Below, piece after piece: positions 36,692 through 50,100 of a stretch of 64,000 nucleotides of DNA; the stretch's first letter is position 1, and each line of letters opens with the position of its first letter. The translations under genes were made by a program, and so were the position numbers. Source of the stretch: Diploscapter coronatus (lineage: Eukaryota; Nematoda; Chromadorea; Rhabditida; Rhabditidae); assembly GCA_964036155.1 (NCBI GenBank), contig OZ038422.1, positions 77,089,201-77,153,200 of the forward strand, read 5' to 3'. Under the pieces are notes generated by a model that saw only the letters and a list, made by a program, of their open reading frames with translations, was not told the origin of the DNA and ran no database searches.

Positions 36692-39600
36692 ATGTTGGCC
36701 CCGCGCCCTACCGTGCGGATCCGATTCGCGGTGGAGTTGGAAGGCGGTCTCGCGCCGACCGAATTCGTCATGGTCACCGGATCGCACGAACTGCTCGGCC
36801 AGTGGGACCCCCAACAGGCCATGCTGCTCACTCAGGATGAAGAGAAATCGTGAGAAATTAAAAAAATTCTTTTATTTTTTGAAAAATTGACAAAATTTGA
36901 GAAGAATCTTTCAAAAATATTTTTTTCGAAATTTTTTGCTTGAAAAAACGCTTTTGAAATGTCAATTCTATTCAGCTCTGACATGAAACTTTATTAAATT
37001 CCAAGAAAATTGAATTTTATGATTCAATAATGGAACGTGTTTGCAGGACTCGCTGGCGCGGCTTTATCGACATCAATGACGACATGCTCAAGTTTCGATA
37101 TTTCGTCGCCTATAAACTCGCCTCGGCAGATGGAGAGGAGAGGCTCATCATTTGTGAGTTCATGCCTGAAAATTCACTTTCAATTTTTGATGATTCTTGG
37201 AGGTTCATCCAAACTTGAAGATGAAATACTGATGGTAAAAAATAGAATGAACATATCAAGTTTTAATGAATATTAATGAACTTATAAATGTCTTCCATTA
37301 CTACATTACCGAGGATTATTTTTTCGAAAAAGTAAAAAACCTTGGCTATTCTAAAAATGAACAACTTTAAAAGGATCGAATTGTATATTTTTCTAAGTTT
37401 GTATTTTTCAGCCCGTTGGGAGGCCTTCCTCCATCCTCGCTCCGTGCTGTGCAAGGCGGAAGAGCGTAACGGTGAATGCAGAACGAATCACATCGATATT
37501 TTCGGATATTACGGTACGAAAATTTTCAACTTTACAACAATTTGAATTTTTATTTCATCATCAGGCTTAGGATTCATTGATTCAGAGCAAAATGTGCCTG
37601 TAGGTACTGATTATTTTTTATACTTTTGGCAAGTCAAAATACGATTTTTTTTTTGCATTTTTTACAAGTATTCCAGAAAAATTTGGAAATTGCTTTTTTC
37701 TATTTTTAAAACGGTGAAAATTGCAAAAGAAAGATCGTAAACACTCCTTCCCCCATTCACAAATTGCATACTTATCGTATAGGACTTGGCGAATCGTGAT
37801 ATTTTTCGTTGAAAAAGTCAGTTTTGCAAGTAAATTGACTGGAACTGTGACCATATTGGATACGGTTTCTGTCATTTTCTTGGTTTTCACGAAAAGATAT
37901 CGCGATTCAGTCAAATACGAATAGGGAAACGTCTTTACTGTCATTTTCGAAATCATTTTCTTCTCATGTAAAAAGATAATCAAAATACAACTTTAACCAG
38001 GAAAGAGTACAAATTCTTTTTTGAGTTAAAACTTTTCGATGGTATATCACAAAAGTAACCGAACTTGTAAAGACGTTTCCATCGCGCTTGCGAGATCACT
38101 ATTTTCAATCTCAAAAAATCATTTTCTCGAACTAACACATAGTTTATTGGCAGGCGGCGGGTGGAAATTCGAAAAGTTGATGACTCAAGAAATGGAGTAA
38201 AATGGGCCAAATCCGAACGATTTTGGCCTGGAGCCACTTGGACAGGTTGAATTTCAGCTGGTCGCAAGTGCATCTCGGACGGATGGCTGATTCATACCGA
38301 CGAGAATCAGATCCTGTTGAGAGTCCATGGCAATGCCATCAAGTTCTACAAGTCTGCAACCAAGGACAGGAAACATACCAGGATCAAGATCACACCCCTC
38401 GATGTGAGGACCAGACAGGTGAGAAATAGTTCCTTCTATATTTTTATCTTTAGACTCGAACAATATTAGCTTTCGTTATTTTGAGGTTTAAGATTTTTTG
38501 ATAAAAGCAATGAAATTTTAAAAATCGATATTCGAGTTTTCAGACCAGTGGAGCGCATATCAGCTTCAATATGGGTGAAGATGAAGAAGAGCCTGAGGAG
38601 GACGACCCCTCACTCTCCGCCCTGCCTACCCATTCATGGACGGATGTCGCTGTTCTGTCAAACTCGAATCCCAAATTCATCCGTCAAGACGACGCAGGCG
38701 TGATGTTCAGCAACAACAAGGACTACATCGTCTTCAAGACGCACTCGACGGCTGTTGAATGTTTGGTTAGATTTTTAATTTAATTAACCTATTTAAAAAA
38801 ATATATATATATTTTTTGAAGACCGTGAACAAACATGCTCTTCGTTATGAGAACTTCTCTTGTAAAATGCTCGAATTTTTGCTTGAAAATTGATTTCAGA
38901 AGGTGTTGAAGTCCTAGTTTTCTTTATCAGTCTTTTCTGTCAAATGATATCATTTTCGAAAAAAAAACTTGGAAAAATTATGAAATTTAAAATTTGCAGG
39001 CCTTCTACATCGAGGTATTCAACGAGGAGAAGAAAAGGATCGGTGCCTGCTACGCGCTGCCTTCTTCAATGGCCGACACTTTTGGCACCACTCAACTGCC
39101 TTTCATCAATTCGTCTGGGCGGCCTATTGGACAGATTAGTTGTAAGGAGTTTTTAGAATAATTTTCACATTCTTAAATGCTGATTTTTGAAAATGAAATA
39201 AGACTAAATAAAGCAAAACTGAAATTGACGTGATTTCTTGAGTTTGAAATTGAAATCCATTTCTGAATTCCTGAATCACCAATATTTACGCTTCGCCGAA
39301 TATCCATAGGCAATCTTTGTCACGCAGATTTTTCTCATTCCCTCATCTTATTTTCGCGATGTCTTCTTCCGTTTTGTTTATGGCAAAAAGCGCATAGACC
39401 AATAACATTTCTTTTGAGTAGATCACGCGTCCCATTCTTTGGAATTCTGCAAAATAGCGGATAAAGGTAATAAAAAATAAATTTAGAAAATGTCAAAAGT
39501 TGAATTTATAAAAATTTTAAGGGTAGAACCTTCAAAAGACGTAAATTACGAGAAAATAATGACTATTTTTCAAAATTTGTCTAAAATTCCTGATTTTCAG

Positions 39601-42600
39601 TGGAATATCTGTTCGTCCGATCTCTGCACAAGTCGATTTCCCCTCAGCTCCAACTCATGGATGTCTCCTACTCTCGACACTGGAAGAAGAGAAACAATCC
39701 CTTGGAAGTCGGGCACAGAGGAGCCGGAAATTCCTATACAAAGTAGAATTTTTCGTTTAATTTCTCTAATTTACTAACTTTTAAAATAGACCAGATTTAG
39801 ACAGTGGTATGTTAGTGAGCTTTACAGTAGGCTAATTTAAAACACGGGAATTATATTAAAATTTCCAGATTCGCCTCTGTTCGCGAGAACACGATTCATT
39901 CCCTCGATAAGGCTGCCTCTCACGGTGCAGATTATGTCGAGTTTGACGTGCAACTTACGAAGGATAAGGTAAACTTTTCTATTCCATCCATTATTAGAAA
40001 TTCTGAGAATGTCTTATGAAATCATCGAGTTATTCGAAGACTGAAAATCTAGGTTCATTAAAATGTATTTTTTCCAGGTTGCGGTAATCTACCACGATTT
40101 CCACGTGCTTGTGAACGTCGCGCGAAGGAGTCATTCGGTTGCGGATCTGCCCAAAATGGATGAAGATCAGAAGGAGTTGATGGAGAGAACTGACTACCAC
40201 GAAATCGCCGTCAAAGACCTGAAATTGAGACAACTCAAGTTGCTTATGGTCAGTTTTTATTTTTATAAATTATTCATTTTAATAACCGGTGAAAAGGGCT
40301 GCTAGGAAAGTTCCGCCATTTTTTGATGCAATAGCGTTAGAGAAAAATTACCAGGACTTTCAAAATCATAAATTTTATTCTTTAAAGTGTTCATATTTTT
40401 AGATCTATCAAAAATCTCGTCATCTCCTGAAATTTTTAATTAGAAAATGAATAAAGGATGTTACTCTGACGTTTGTCGTTTCTAGTCTGAACATTTTTAC
40501 TTCAAAAGTATCGTTAAAAATTCGTTGCGCGATAAGGCAGAAAAGCGTCATGGTGGCTCGATATTTTATGCTAGTTTTTTGTTGGCGAAAAAGTCGAAAA
40601 TGATCACTTATCTTTGCGTTTGTTTCTATGCTAGAATGAGTTAAAATTGATCTCGAAGTTTTGGAAAGGAATTTAATTAAAAAAAACTTAACTTCAACGA
40701 ATAGAAAACATAGAAATACAAGATAATCTTGAATGAAAAACTTTTCACACCTTTTTCATAATTGTTAAAAATTCTTATTTTAAAAAATGCTGAGAATATG
40801 TCTGATGAATGAATTTTCAGCTAGACCACATCAGTGCTATCTCGAAGAAGGATTCGCACAAGTTGGTCGTGGACGCAGAGGAGCAGGAAGAGATGAAGCC
40901 ATTCCCCACTCTGATCGAGGCTCTGCAGAAAGTGGACCCCGACGTCGGCTTTAACGTCGAGGTTAAATACCCCATGATGCAGAATAATGGATTGCATGAG
41001 TGCGAGGGGTGAGTTCTAAAATTTGTATCAAGCGACATAGAAAATAAAAGATGATGTGAAGAAAATCATGATGTTTTTATTTATATCATATCTATATCTT
41101 GATTTGATTTGACTGATAACTTGTAATGTTTGAACATTTTTTTTGCATTTTTTAATGAAATTTATTCGCAGCTACTTCGAGCGAAACGAATTCGTAGACA
41201 TTATTTTGGCGGATATTTTGAGCAACGCTGGAAAACGACGAATCATGTTTAGCAGCTTCGATCCGGATGTGTGCTCTTTGTAAGTTGCCTTTATAAAAGT
41301 TTCATTTGTCTGGTCTTTCCTCGAAAAAGTACGATGTTAAAATTTTGAAAGTGTTGATTTTTAATTTATTTATTGATTTTTTGTTTTTAGGATAACAATG
41401 AAACAGAACAAATACCCTGTGTTGTTCTTGTGCGTGGGCGACACGCAAAGGTACACCCCGTTCCAAGATCAGCGAACCTCGACAAGTCTGACTGCCGTCA
41501 ATTTCGCCGCTGGGGCGGACTTGTTGGTGAGTTTGGAATTTTTGAAAATTGAATTCAAATTTAGAGTATGTCTTGAAAATTTCAATTATTTTATTCCATA
41601 GAAAAATTAAGTTATCGGAAAATTTTCAACTTTTCTATATGAAAGGTCAGCTAGTTGAAAATGATAACATTTAAGGGAGTCGACTTCAATTCTGAAGATC
41701 TGCTGAAAGACCCGTATCCGGTGAAACGAGCGAACGATTTCGGCCTGGTGACATTCGTCTGGGGAGAGGATCTCGATATCAAAGAGAACATCAACTACTT
41801 CAAGAAGGAACTTGGGGTCGATGGAGTCATTTATGATAGGTAAGGTTGAAATATTCCTTTTTACCCGAAGACAACTTCCAAATCTAAAATTAAGATCATT
41901 TTACAGTATGAGAATAAGAAAATATTCTTGAAAAAGTAATGTCAGGATTTTGTTTTCCTAGTTTTTATCATCAAATTTCAGTTGATTAAATTGGTTTTTT
42001 GCAGAATTGGCGAGGACGAAGGACGCAGAAACGTGTTCATCGTCGAGAGGGAGCAGAAGAAATTGCTGCTCAACTCGTCTGGAAATAGCACTCCTCAGAG
42101 GTAAATATATATTTTCTATTTTTTCTTTTGGTCTCATATTCTGCAAGTTGAAAACATAATTGAACTAAAAACTGATAGATGGATGGGTGGATGAATCAAG
42201 CAACCAATGTGTACTGATAACATACCAAAATCTGTTATAATCGGAGTTTTTGATAATATTTTTCAACGATTTATAACAAAACCTTTCCAGACCCGCCTCC
42301 CCCATCGACCTCGTGCTTCAATCTCCTTCCGGAGCGACCATTGAACGTCGTCATTCCGACCCGACCACGACAATTTCTGAACAGGAAGAATCAGAGGACG
42401 GCGAGAGCGAGGGACATTCTGAACAGAACACGGCGGATGCAGGTTGGACAATCTGTTGAAAATCATACTACAATAATGTTTCTTTGAAATTTGAAAAACC
42501 ACCAATGTTTGCGATAGTTGTATTTTTGGACAAAAATATCGATAAGAAAATAAACATGTGATTTTTTTAAAGAAAAATTTTTAGACGATGAAGAGAGCGG

Positions 42601-42670
42601 AAATACTGCCGCTACACCGATTGGAAGTCACCAGATGCACACTCCACTCGTGCAGATTTCTCATATATGA
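36692..42670 (+). CDS. GPCPD1-type glycerophosphocholine phosphodiesterase
   Basis: Hydrolyses glycerophosphocholine to glycerol 3-phosphate and choline, probably in the cytosol. Seventeen exons: 36692-36849, 37047-37153, 37412-37513, 37565-37603, 38258-38418, 38544-38765, 39000-39141, 39601-39742, 39869-39968, 40078-40248, 40821-41008, 41172-41279, 41391-41526, 41676-41839, 42005-42100, 42291-42442, 42585-42670. Product 757 residues (human GPCPD1 has 672). The N-terminal CBM20 starch-binding domain shows [12 protein letters not shown]. The GDPD barrel starts at GHRGAGN (His349, Arg350), with VEFDV (Glu382, Asp384) and YHDF (His397). It continues through [22 protein letters not shown] and [10 protein letters not shown] to [12 protein letters not shown]. 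An acidic, Ser-rich tail of about 100 residues follows. The ATG is 2 bases after an AATTGCAG acceptor. Exon 4 is a 39-base microexon. Two introns (654 and 572 bases) carry repeat-like inserts. Confidence 0.96.
37791..37908. repeat. Inverted-repeat element in a GPCPD1-like intron
   Basis: The arm 37791-37815 (GAATCGTGATATTTTTCG...) pairs with 37884-37908 (...CGAAAAGATATCGCGATTC) with few mismatches. Weaker pairing continues outward, so the whole foldback may span about 37735-37950. A 14-base word on its right flank (GGAAACGTCTTTAC, 37925-37938) recurs inverted at 38067-38080 in the same intron. No coding capacity; it resembles a small non-autonomous DNA element. Confidence 0.5.
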
Positions 42671-42762
42671 CTAAATGAGAAGAAACAGCGTAAAGAATCC
42701 GGTGAAGAAAAGTAATTTTTGAGCTTGTCAAGATTTTTCTCAATATCTTGCATCAGAGCTAT

Positions 42763-42889
42763 ATTTTCTATCTTTTAAACATGTGAAAACTGCATAACGT
42801 GATATTTTCATGATCAGGATTGTTCCAAATTTCAATTGCTCTCCGCTTCTGATCATGCTATTCCGTTATGCAGTTTTTAAGATAGAAAA
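42763..42889. repeat. Imperfect inverted repeat downstream of the GPCPD1-like gene
   Basis: Left arm with TTTTCTATCTT, AAAACTGCATAACG and ATGATCAG; right arm with the complementary CTGATCAT, CGTTATGCAGTTTTT and AAGATAGAAAA. Small insertions sit in the left arm and there is a loop of about 30 bases. The right arm runs into AAAGTTCCGCCAT (42887-42899), which also occurs at 40307-40319 in an intron of the same gene. It is a candidate MITE or structured 3' UTR element. Confidence 0.55.
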
Positions 42890-45314
42890 GTTCCGCCATC
42901 ATATAACCTCTATTTATTCCTTAATCTCTTATCATTACCATTATATCCTATCTTTTCATATATAATTTCCTCGGAAACATTTCAACATGATGAGTTTCTA
43001 GATTAGGCGTGTTTTTACCAATTCACTGTCGAACTCCTCAATATCTTTGATTTCTTTTCAAATTTCTTATAGCATTTTCCTCGTCTTTTGACATTTTCAT
43101 CGCTTACGGTTTCTTAGAAAGTCGATTTAAAATTTTTTTTTATAATTCTAATGCAAAAATAATGATATAGCGCTTCGGGTCTTGAGTAGTAGGACTAACG
43201 TTCCTTCTCATACATTTTTCTCTTTAATTGTAAATATCACCTAATTTTAGCCCTGGTTTTTTAAGTGGTGGATTTTACAGGACATCTTTTGAAATACATT
43301 TTCGTGTATTTGGATTTTTCAGATGCCATATTTTCTTTCGGAGATTCAATTTCATATGCAAATTTGATTTGTCAAAGATAGCTGGTATCTGTTTTACAAA
43401 TTAGGATTTTTCTAATTTCCTTTTTTTGGTTTAACGGGTGGTGAAAATAGATGCCAGCTAGATTTGACAACATGAGCACAGGCATATTTAGCCTCGATTT
43501 TTTAAATTTGGAACTTTTCTCGATTTTTACTCAACGAGAATTTTAGTTCTCATGAATTTCACGAAAGAATAGAATTTGAATTTTAGGATTTTTAAGAGTT
43601 TTCAATTAAAAAAATAAATTTTCGATTCGATGACGATTTTGTTAAAGGAATGCGATATGTGTTGTCTAAAATCACATGTGAAAATTACCTGAGTCGTGAT
43701 TTTGTTGCACAACGATTCAAATATTTTGTCAATTATAAAAATGAAATGCTTGAAGAGTTTTTTGTCAAATTTTTATGCTGATTTGTTACCGACTTGGTGT
43801 CTATTCGTTTTAGATGATGATTTCAGCAAATTTAGGTCGTCTTTGTTTTGTTGCAAGCCCTTATTTGGTCTGACTGATTAGAATGACGGAGGACAGTGGC
43901 AATTCCCTTCCAGTCAAGACAAGGATAATGATAGGTTTGTGGAAGGAGGGAACGAGGTTGAAGAATCAGGCAAATTCGGTCTTATTTACAGATGCGACAT
44001 TGAGAAATCGGAATCGGGAATCCAAATCGAATCGGAAATTTCTGCCTCTTCTTTACTGGTTAACTACTCAGAAAAGGAAGTTCTATTAAGAATGTTAGTT
44101 TCAAATTTTACTCTATTAAACTTTAAATTTCTTAGATTTGTTCTATCCGTCGACTATCACATTTCTATCCGAAATTTGTCTCTGAATCTTCATCATTCAG
44201 CTAGTTAGAAATGTGCATTACTTTCTCTGATGCTTGTTTGTTGCTTGCAAAATTACAATCAGTTTCTGGATTTTCTATTTTCATCGTTTACCAAAATTTT
44301 TCATAAATTTATGAGTGAACATCCCCAATGCCCTCTCTGAAGATATTGCCAATTAGGGGAATTAAAAATATCCCTTTCCTGGTCCTCAGCCAGATTTCCA
44401 GGCCTGCTTATCCCTCTCCCCTCGTTCTCTGACTATCCTAATATCCCACGCTCTCACACAAATCTTATGTATCTTAATAACACATATCATTTAATTATTG
44501 TTATGAAACGGAAACGAGACAGGACATATGCTCGTGAGAGTACATAAACATGAGCCTGGTCAAATCACAGCATCTGGAAGAAAATAACATGGTTTTTCTT
44601 GGTTATGTAGGCTATAAGTTGTAAGATCAAGCTTTATCCAAAGTTCTTTTTTAAATTTTGGATAATTGAAAATTGATTTACAGTAATTTTTAACAAATGA
44701 TTTATTCATTATCACGATGAAAAATCTTATCATGGAAGTGCTAAATATAATATAAGATTACTTCTTTTCGTGGAAAACTTTGAGAATATTTGAAAAATTA
44801 TGAGTTCTCCATTCTTCTCGGTTATTCAAACTTCGGTTCTCTATTCCTCGTGGCCCTAGGTGAGGATAGTGGCTGTAAATTATCCGTGGAAATGAGTTTT
44901 CTCTATATTTCCCTGCTATTTTCTCGTTCTGTGGGTCGTTTGCGCATTATTAGTTACTCTCCTCTGCTCTGCGCGTTCCTAATAATGACGCATCCCCGAT
45001 GGGCCTCCCAACGTCCATTCAAAACTCCATTCGAATATGTCCCATACATAACAGTAGCCTATCTTCACAATAAGATGAACTTTCTAATAGGGAACGTGGT
45101 CATTGATATGGTGCATGAATATTATTCATATGCATTGCATCCTAAAAATTTTAGCAACCGGAAAAGCGGCTTTAGACAATTTTACCTATATGTATCATAA
45201 CTTTTTAAGGCAGAATAAGATTTTAAAAATTCGAATATTTTCTTTGAATATGATTTCTTTAAACAATAATTATTTTACCTTTTCAAAAAAAAATCAGCTG
45301 TTTTTGTTAAGCAA

Positions 45315-45461
45315 ATGACAACTCCAATAAGAGTAGCGCCTGTTCTGCAAATTGCGCAAGTCTCTGACTCCAGAACAGACCTGATTTTGACTCAAAGAAT
45401 ACAAGAGCAGATGAGCAGAGATTTGAAGAGGATTAGAAAGACACTTGTAGTGATTTTTTGA
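45315..45461 (+). CDS. Possible small ORF or exon, 48 codons
   Basis: Starts MTTPIRVAPVLQIAQ and continues with a predicted helix RTDLILTQRIQEQMSRD. It stands out as coding-like against T-rich flanks. A donor-like GTAGTG after the codon for Leu in RKTL could make it the first exon of an unseen gene. No family recognised. Confidence 0.2.
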   Translation: MTTPIRVAPVLQIAQVSDSRTDLILTQRIQEQMSRDLKRIRKTLVVIF

Positions 45462-45965
45462 TTGCGCATAAATTATTCTGTCGATTTTACAAGCTCTTGA
45501 GATCCCATAGAAATTTTGAATTCATATCGAAAAAATGTACGACGACAAGCTTTTTTTATCAATCATTATCACGCCTTCATTTTCGCTTAAACTTCCCTTT
45601 CTGCAATATGAAAACGCGTGAAATACCCTTCAACATGTTATTATTTTTACGGTATTTTCTCATTCACTTCCCATATTCTAATTCTAATGGAGAGAATGGC
45701 TGGAGGTCGGTAAAGATGTCCACAGGTAGATCAAAGGGGTTAACCGATACATAGAGTAATAAGTAAGAGAAGGGAAGGCGATAAAGAGGTAAGATGTTAG
45801 AAAGGGGTGAGGACAGATCATCACTTACTATTATTTCAAGTATAATAGCCGAGGACACAGGCGCATTAGTTTTCTTAGAGATGAAAAACTTTGAATAGAG
45901 ATCATAATGCATTGCTCTTGAAAAATTAGAATATCAATTTTTTAATCAAAATTCATAATGTTAGG

Positions 45966-46020
45966 ATACCGTAATAGTTTACATTGAAAAATCGAAATAA
46001 AAACTCGGAGATTACGGTAT
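45966..46020. repeat. Small inverted repeat with perfect 10-base arms
   Basis: ATACCGTAAT (45966-45975) and ATTACGGTAT (46011-46020) are exact inverted copies separated by 35 bases. The right arm with its flank, GAGATTACGGTAT, is repeated exactly at 19234-19246. Confidence 0.6.
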
Positions 46021-47111
46021 ATTCATCAAAATAATCCTCTTGAAGTTCATGTAATCCTCATATGTGACATGTTTGATTGTATTCTCTGAGGTGTCCAGTC
46101 TTGCGCCTCGGTTTTATTATTTTATTATGACATTATGAGAAGAGGTGTATTCTTATTCATTTCGGTCGGTTCTTTTGGTCATTCGAGCTATTCCATTATT
46201 TTCATATAATTCATGGGGAATGGCGGAATAAGGAGTCGGTTCCCAAAGACAGTCCCATGTCTTTCTTTTTCTGTTCCAATATTCTATATTCTAGCCCTCG
46301 GCAGCATTATTAATGGCATAATCCACAGTTCCTTTATTCTGAGCCTGGAAGACCGCTTCTTTTATTCTTCTTCCGATACTCTATTGATGTTATTGTAATG
46401 AAAAGCTAACGAAAAATATTAATTGAGGATTTTGATAAACTCATATAATCTATCATTTGATGAAGTTCTAAAAGGTGTTTCTTCGAAATATTCGAAAACT
46501 GGTCTTCACGAAATTTTTATTAATTTAAAACAATCTAAAATCGTTATTTTTAATTGCTGCAATTTAATAAGATAATGAGCCGATTTTTTATCATCTATAA
46601 ACTTTTGATAAATGCCTCTCTCACTTCCTTTCTCTAACTCATTTGTGCATTTGCATCTGTGATGGATTGTCTTTTTGCTTCTCTACTCCCTCTTCAAATC
46701 CCTTCCTATTTCTCATTCATTGATATAGTAATAAAAGCTTCATCATCTAGCCTAAATGCATCAGGAACTCGTGGAGAAGTGGTGGTGAAAGGCCAAAACA
46801 TTGCCATCCTCGACCTGTCGGGTTGATGGATCGAATCAGATCGATTTGAGCCAATTCATTACTCATCTTCTTACTTATAAACTTTATCGATAGGTAATTT
46901 TTGCATTATCATGTTACGCTTGTAAATTACAACCTCGAGAATATTGAATTATAATCCAAACTTCCCATATTTTGGCATTGAAAAACTACTTTAAAAGTGA
47001 AGATCAGCTTTTTCATATGCTAATTGTTAATATTCTATCATCGATTTCTTCTTCTAATTTCCCCAGGCTCCGCCCATAGATTACTGCCCTTCTGCCAGAA
47101 ACAGTAAAACT

Positions 47112-47124
47112 CGCCCCGCCCCCT
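47112..47124. promoter_or_regulatory. GC-box-like element
   Basis: CGCCCCGCCCCCT in an otherwise AT-rich stretch, preceded about 40 bases earlier by CTCCGCCCA. It matches SP1/KLF-type sites; no gene start is near. Confidence 0.25.
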
Positions 47125-50100
47125 TTTTCCTCTACCCTCATCCTGCATCTGCTTGTGGCTTTGTTATCCGAAGGTTATCTTTGCCGTATTTTTCCTCGTA
47201 ATTTTCATTTATTACTTTACGATCCCATCAAATCTCAGCTTTAATGGTCACTACTCCGCGGTCATTTGGTCATTAGCTGATTTTATATTTTAGGACTAGC
47301 AACAGATGGATAAATATCTGAGATAGTCCAATTATTACTGATTTCAGTTGGATAGAATTCCGATTTCAGGATTTTTGACATATTTTAGATATACTAAATT
47401 TTCAAGAGCTCTTAGCAATCACCTCGGATTTTCAAAGATGCAATTCTTGAGCCTGATTCCATACTTTCGTTAGAGCCTAATCCTCAAGATTCCTTATCTC
47501 TTCTTCTATCAGCTATTTTACAACACAGCTGTGCGAGTTACGGTAATGCACTAATTAGTTGGATCGTAATTTCTGTCGTGGCAAATTGCGCCATATGCAT
47601 ACAGATTTTCTCTATCTAATTCTGCTGACTTTACCTGAAAATACATCATTCTCGCTTGCCACATGTTGTATTTGCTAGTTTGCGCAAATGAATCTCTATG
47701 AAGAAGATTTGTATATTCAGAAACCACTTATACTTTTTCCAATTTAGTCATGGTGATTAGTTTTATTTTGAAACGAAGATAAAATTGTCTATTATTCCAG
47801 AAAATCTGAAACATTATTTATTTATTTATTATTATTGAATATTGCAACGTTTCTCTATAGAATCCACTTAGTGCAAGTTTTTCTCTTTTTTCAGCCAATA
47901 ATTATAATCTGCATATTCACTCTTCTTCTTATTCATTCATACAAACCGTCTTCCATCACTATTCTTGAGACTTCTTGCACCCAATTATGCCTCTTGTCAT
48001 TGTATTTTAGGAACCAGTATTTATGCTTCAAAATGCTGACATATTGGCTTTTACCTTCTATTATTCACTTTTCATTTTTCCCCGAAAATATGTACTCATC
48101 TTACAATTTGAATAAGAAGTCAATGACGTTGTGTGATAATAACAGCTGTCCGTGTTTTTATCGTATTTCTATTTTATGATCTCTCGATAGAATGACAAGT
48201 TATATCGCTGACATATGTACTACTACTCGAATACTACTACTGCTGGTCACTTCTTGCAGCCCCGCTACAACCTCGCTGTAATGCGCGCGCATATCTCGAA
48301 TATCTGAGTCTAATCCCGGAATGGACCGGATTTTCCGAGATTTAGGTATCAGATCTGAAAATCCAAAGGATAAGTAGAGGATTCCAAATCGACTACTACC
48401 GCAATGCTAATTACCTAATGCGCAACAATCCTGAGACAAAATACCATTACCTTTTTCATCATTTTGGCACTATTTTGCTAATTTTAGAAGGATCTTTTTA
48501 TGCAACATTTCGGAAAAAAAAATGTATATCCGGTCATTTTTGCTATTTCCCCTCTGAAGGTCGATAATAATTTCCCATTCAAGCTTGATGAGCAAATTTG
48601 GCAACATAATGCTCTATGAAATAGTAGTCGCAGTTCTATTTTTACTCAAATAGGAATTTCTCACAGAAAACAACTTGTTAGAAGCGCCAGTTTGCGTTGA
48701 ATAATTCAGACGAATTGCTAAATGCTCGCAACTATTGCAGTAATTTGCTAGTTTCATACTTCAACTACAATTATTCTCCCAGATCTTAAATAATTTTCGA
48801 ACTAACAAATCGTTATTTTCAATTCCGATTAAACATTTACAAAATCGGAATTCTATTTAGGATATTCGTTAGTTTATCCGAAATCTTCTTTTCTTCGCTG
48901 TTATTTCGTGTAGTTTTCATAGTCTCGGATTTCATCTTTCATTTAAGATTTGCGTATCGGATCTGTGTGTAATTTGTAAGCTTTGGCATGTCTCGGGATT
49001 CAGATTCGACGCAAAAATCCTTTCATTTTGCCCTCTTACCTTGTTTTTCTCTGCTTCTTTTCCCTCTCTGCTCCCTCACCCCACTCTGCTACTTGATCCA
49101 TGCTAATTTAGCAGCGGCTCGCTGTCCTTCTGCATTTATTTGCCGAGAGAGTAAAGAATAGAAGAGAGTTGAAAGAAACAAACTAATCGTAAAATAAGTG
49201 CGAAGAGTGACAATGAAAAGGAGAAATTCTTTCAAAGATGTGAGCAGAAAATGATCCCCGAACTATCCTTGACATTTACTGTGATTCAAAAGGCGAAAAT
49301 CTACAGGAAAAGTCCTTCTTGAGAAAGTAGAACTTTTTCAAATAGTATTTTATTGAGAAAAATTTGCGGATAAATTTTTTCATGTGCAATATTTATGTTG
49401 CAAAGTGATTTGCTTGTTTTACATCGACTAACTAGTTAACAGCTCTGCATTATTGGAGCGTGGATAATTATAGGTTTGCATCTGGAAGACTAGCAAGCAT
49501 AATTCCGAGTTAATTTGGCTGTGAAATGTCCAGGTTCAGGATATTCAAATTTGCTTCCAACTTCAACTCCACTTGGCTTGTTTCAAATTGAAATTGAAAT
49601 TGTAACTTTCTATCGTTACTTTTCAGGAAATTCTTTTCATTCTTATCTGAATTACAATATTACCTTCAACTTCAAAACCAACTTCGCATAAGTTAAACTT
49701 GGTGTTGCAGTGAAAATTTGACCCACTTTACACATTCTTATCTCTCACTTTATATTGAATTCAAATAGTTCAAATCAATGACCCTCACTCCTTCGGCAAA
49801 TTCCCACAGATTCACCTGCCGAGGTGTGAATCGTTCGATTTCTTTATTCTGCTCATTTTATAGCCGCGGATGAACTTTGCACGCCATTTTGACTGGGGTG
49901 ACCATTCGATAACAGTCGATTCACACACAGTCTCTCTGTCGCTCATGGATAAATGCCATATTCGACAGTGGTTATGGCTACTTGAATATTCATATATTCA
50001 TTTTCTGATCACTTTCGTATCTCTCAGTGGTCATTTTGATAATTTACAATGTCTAATGCGTTACTTCTGCACTATTTTTTTTTTCATATAAATTCTCCAA

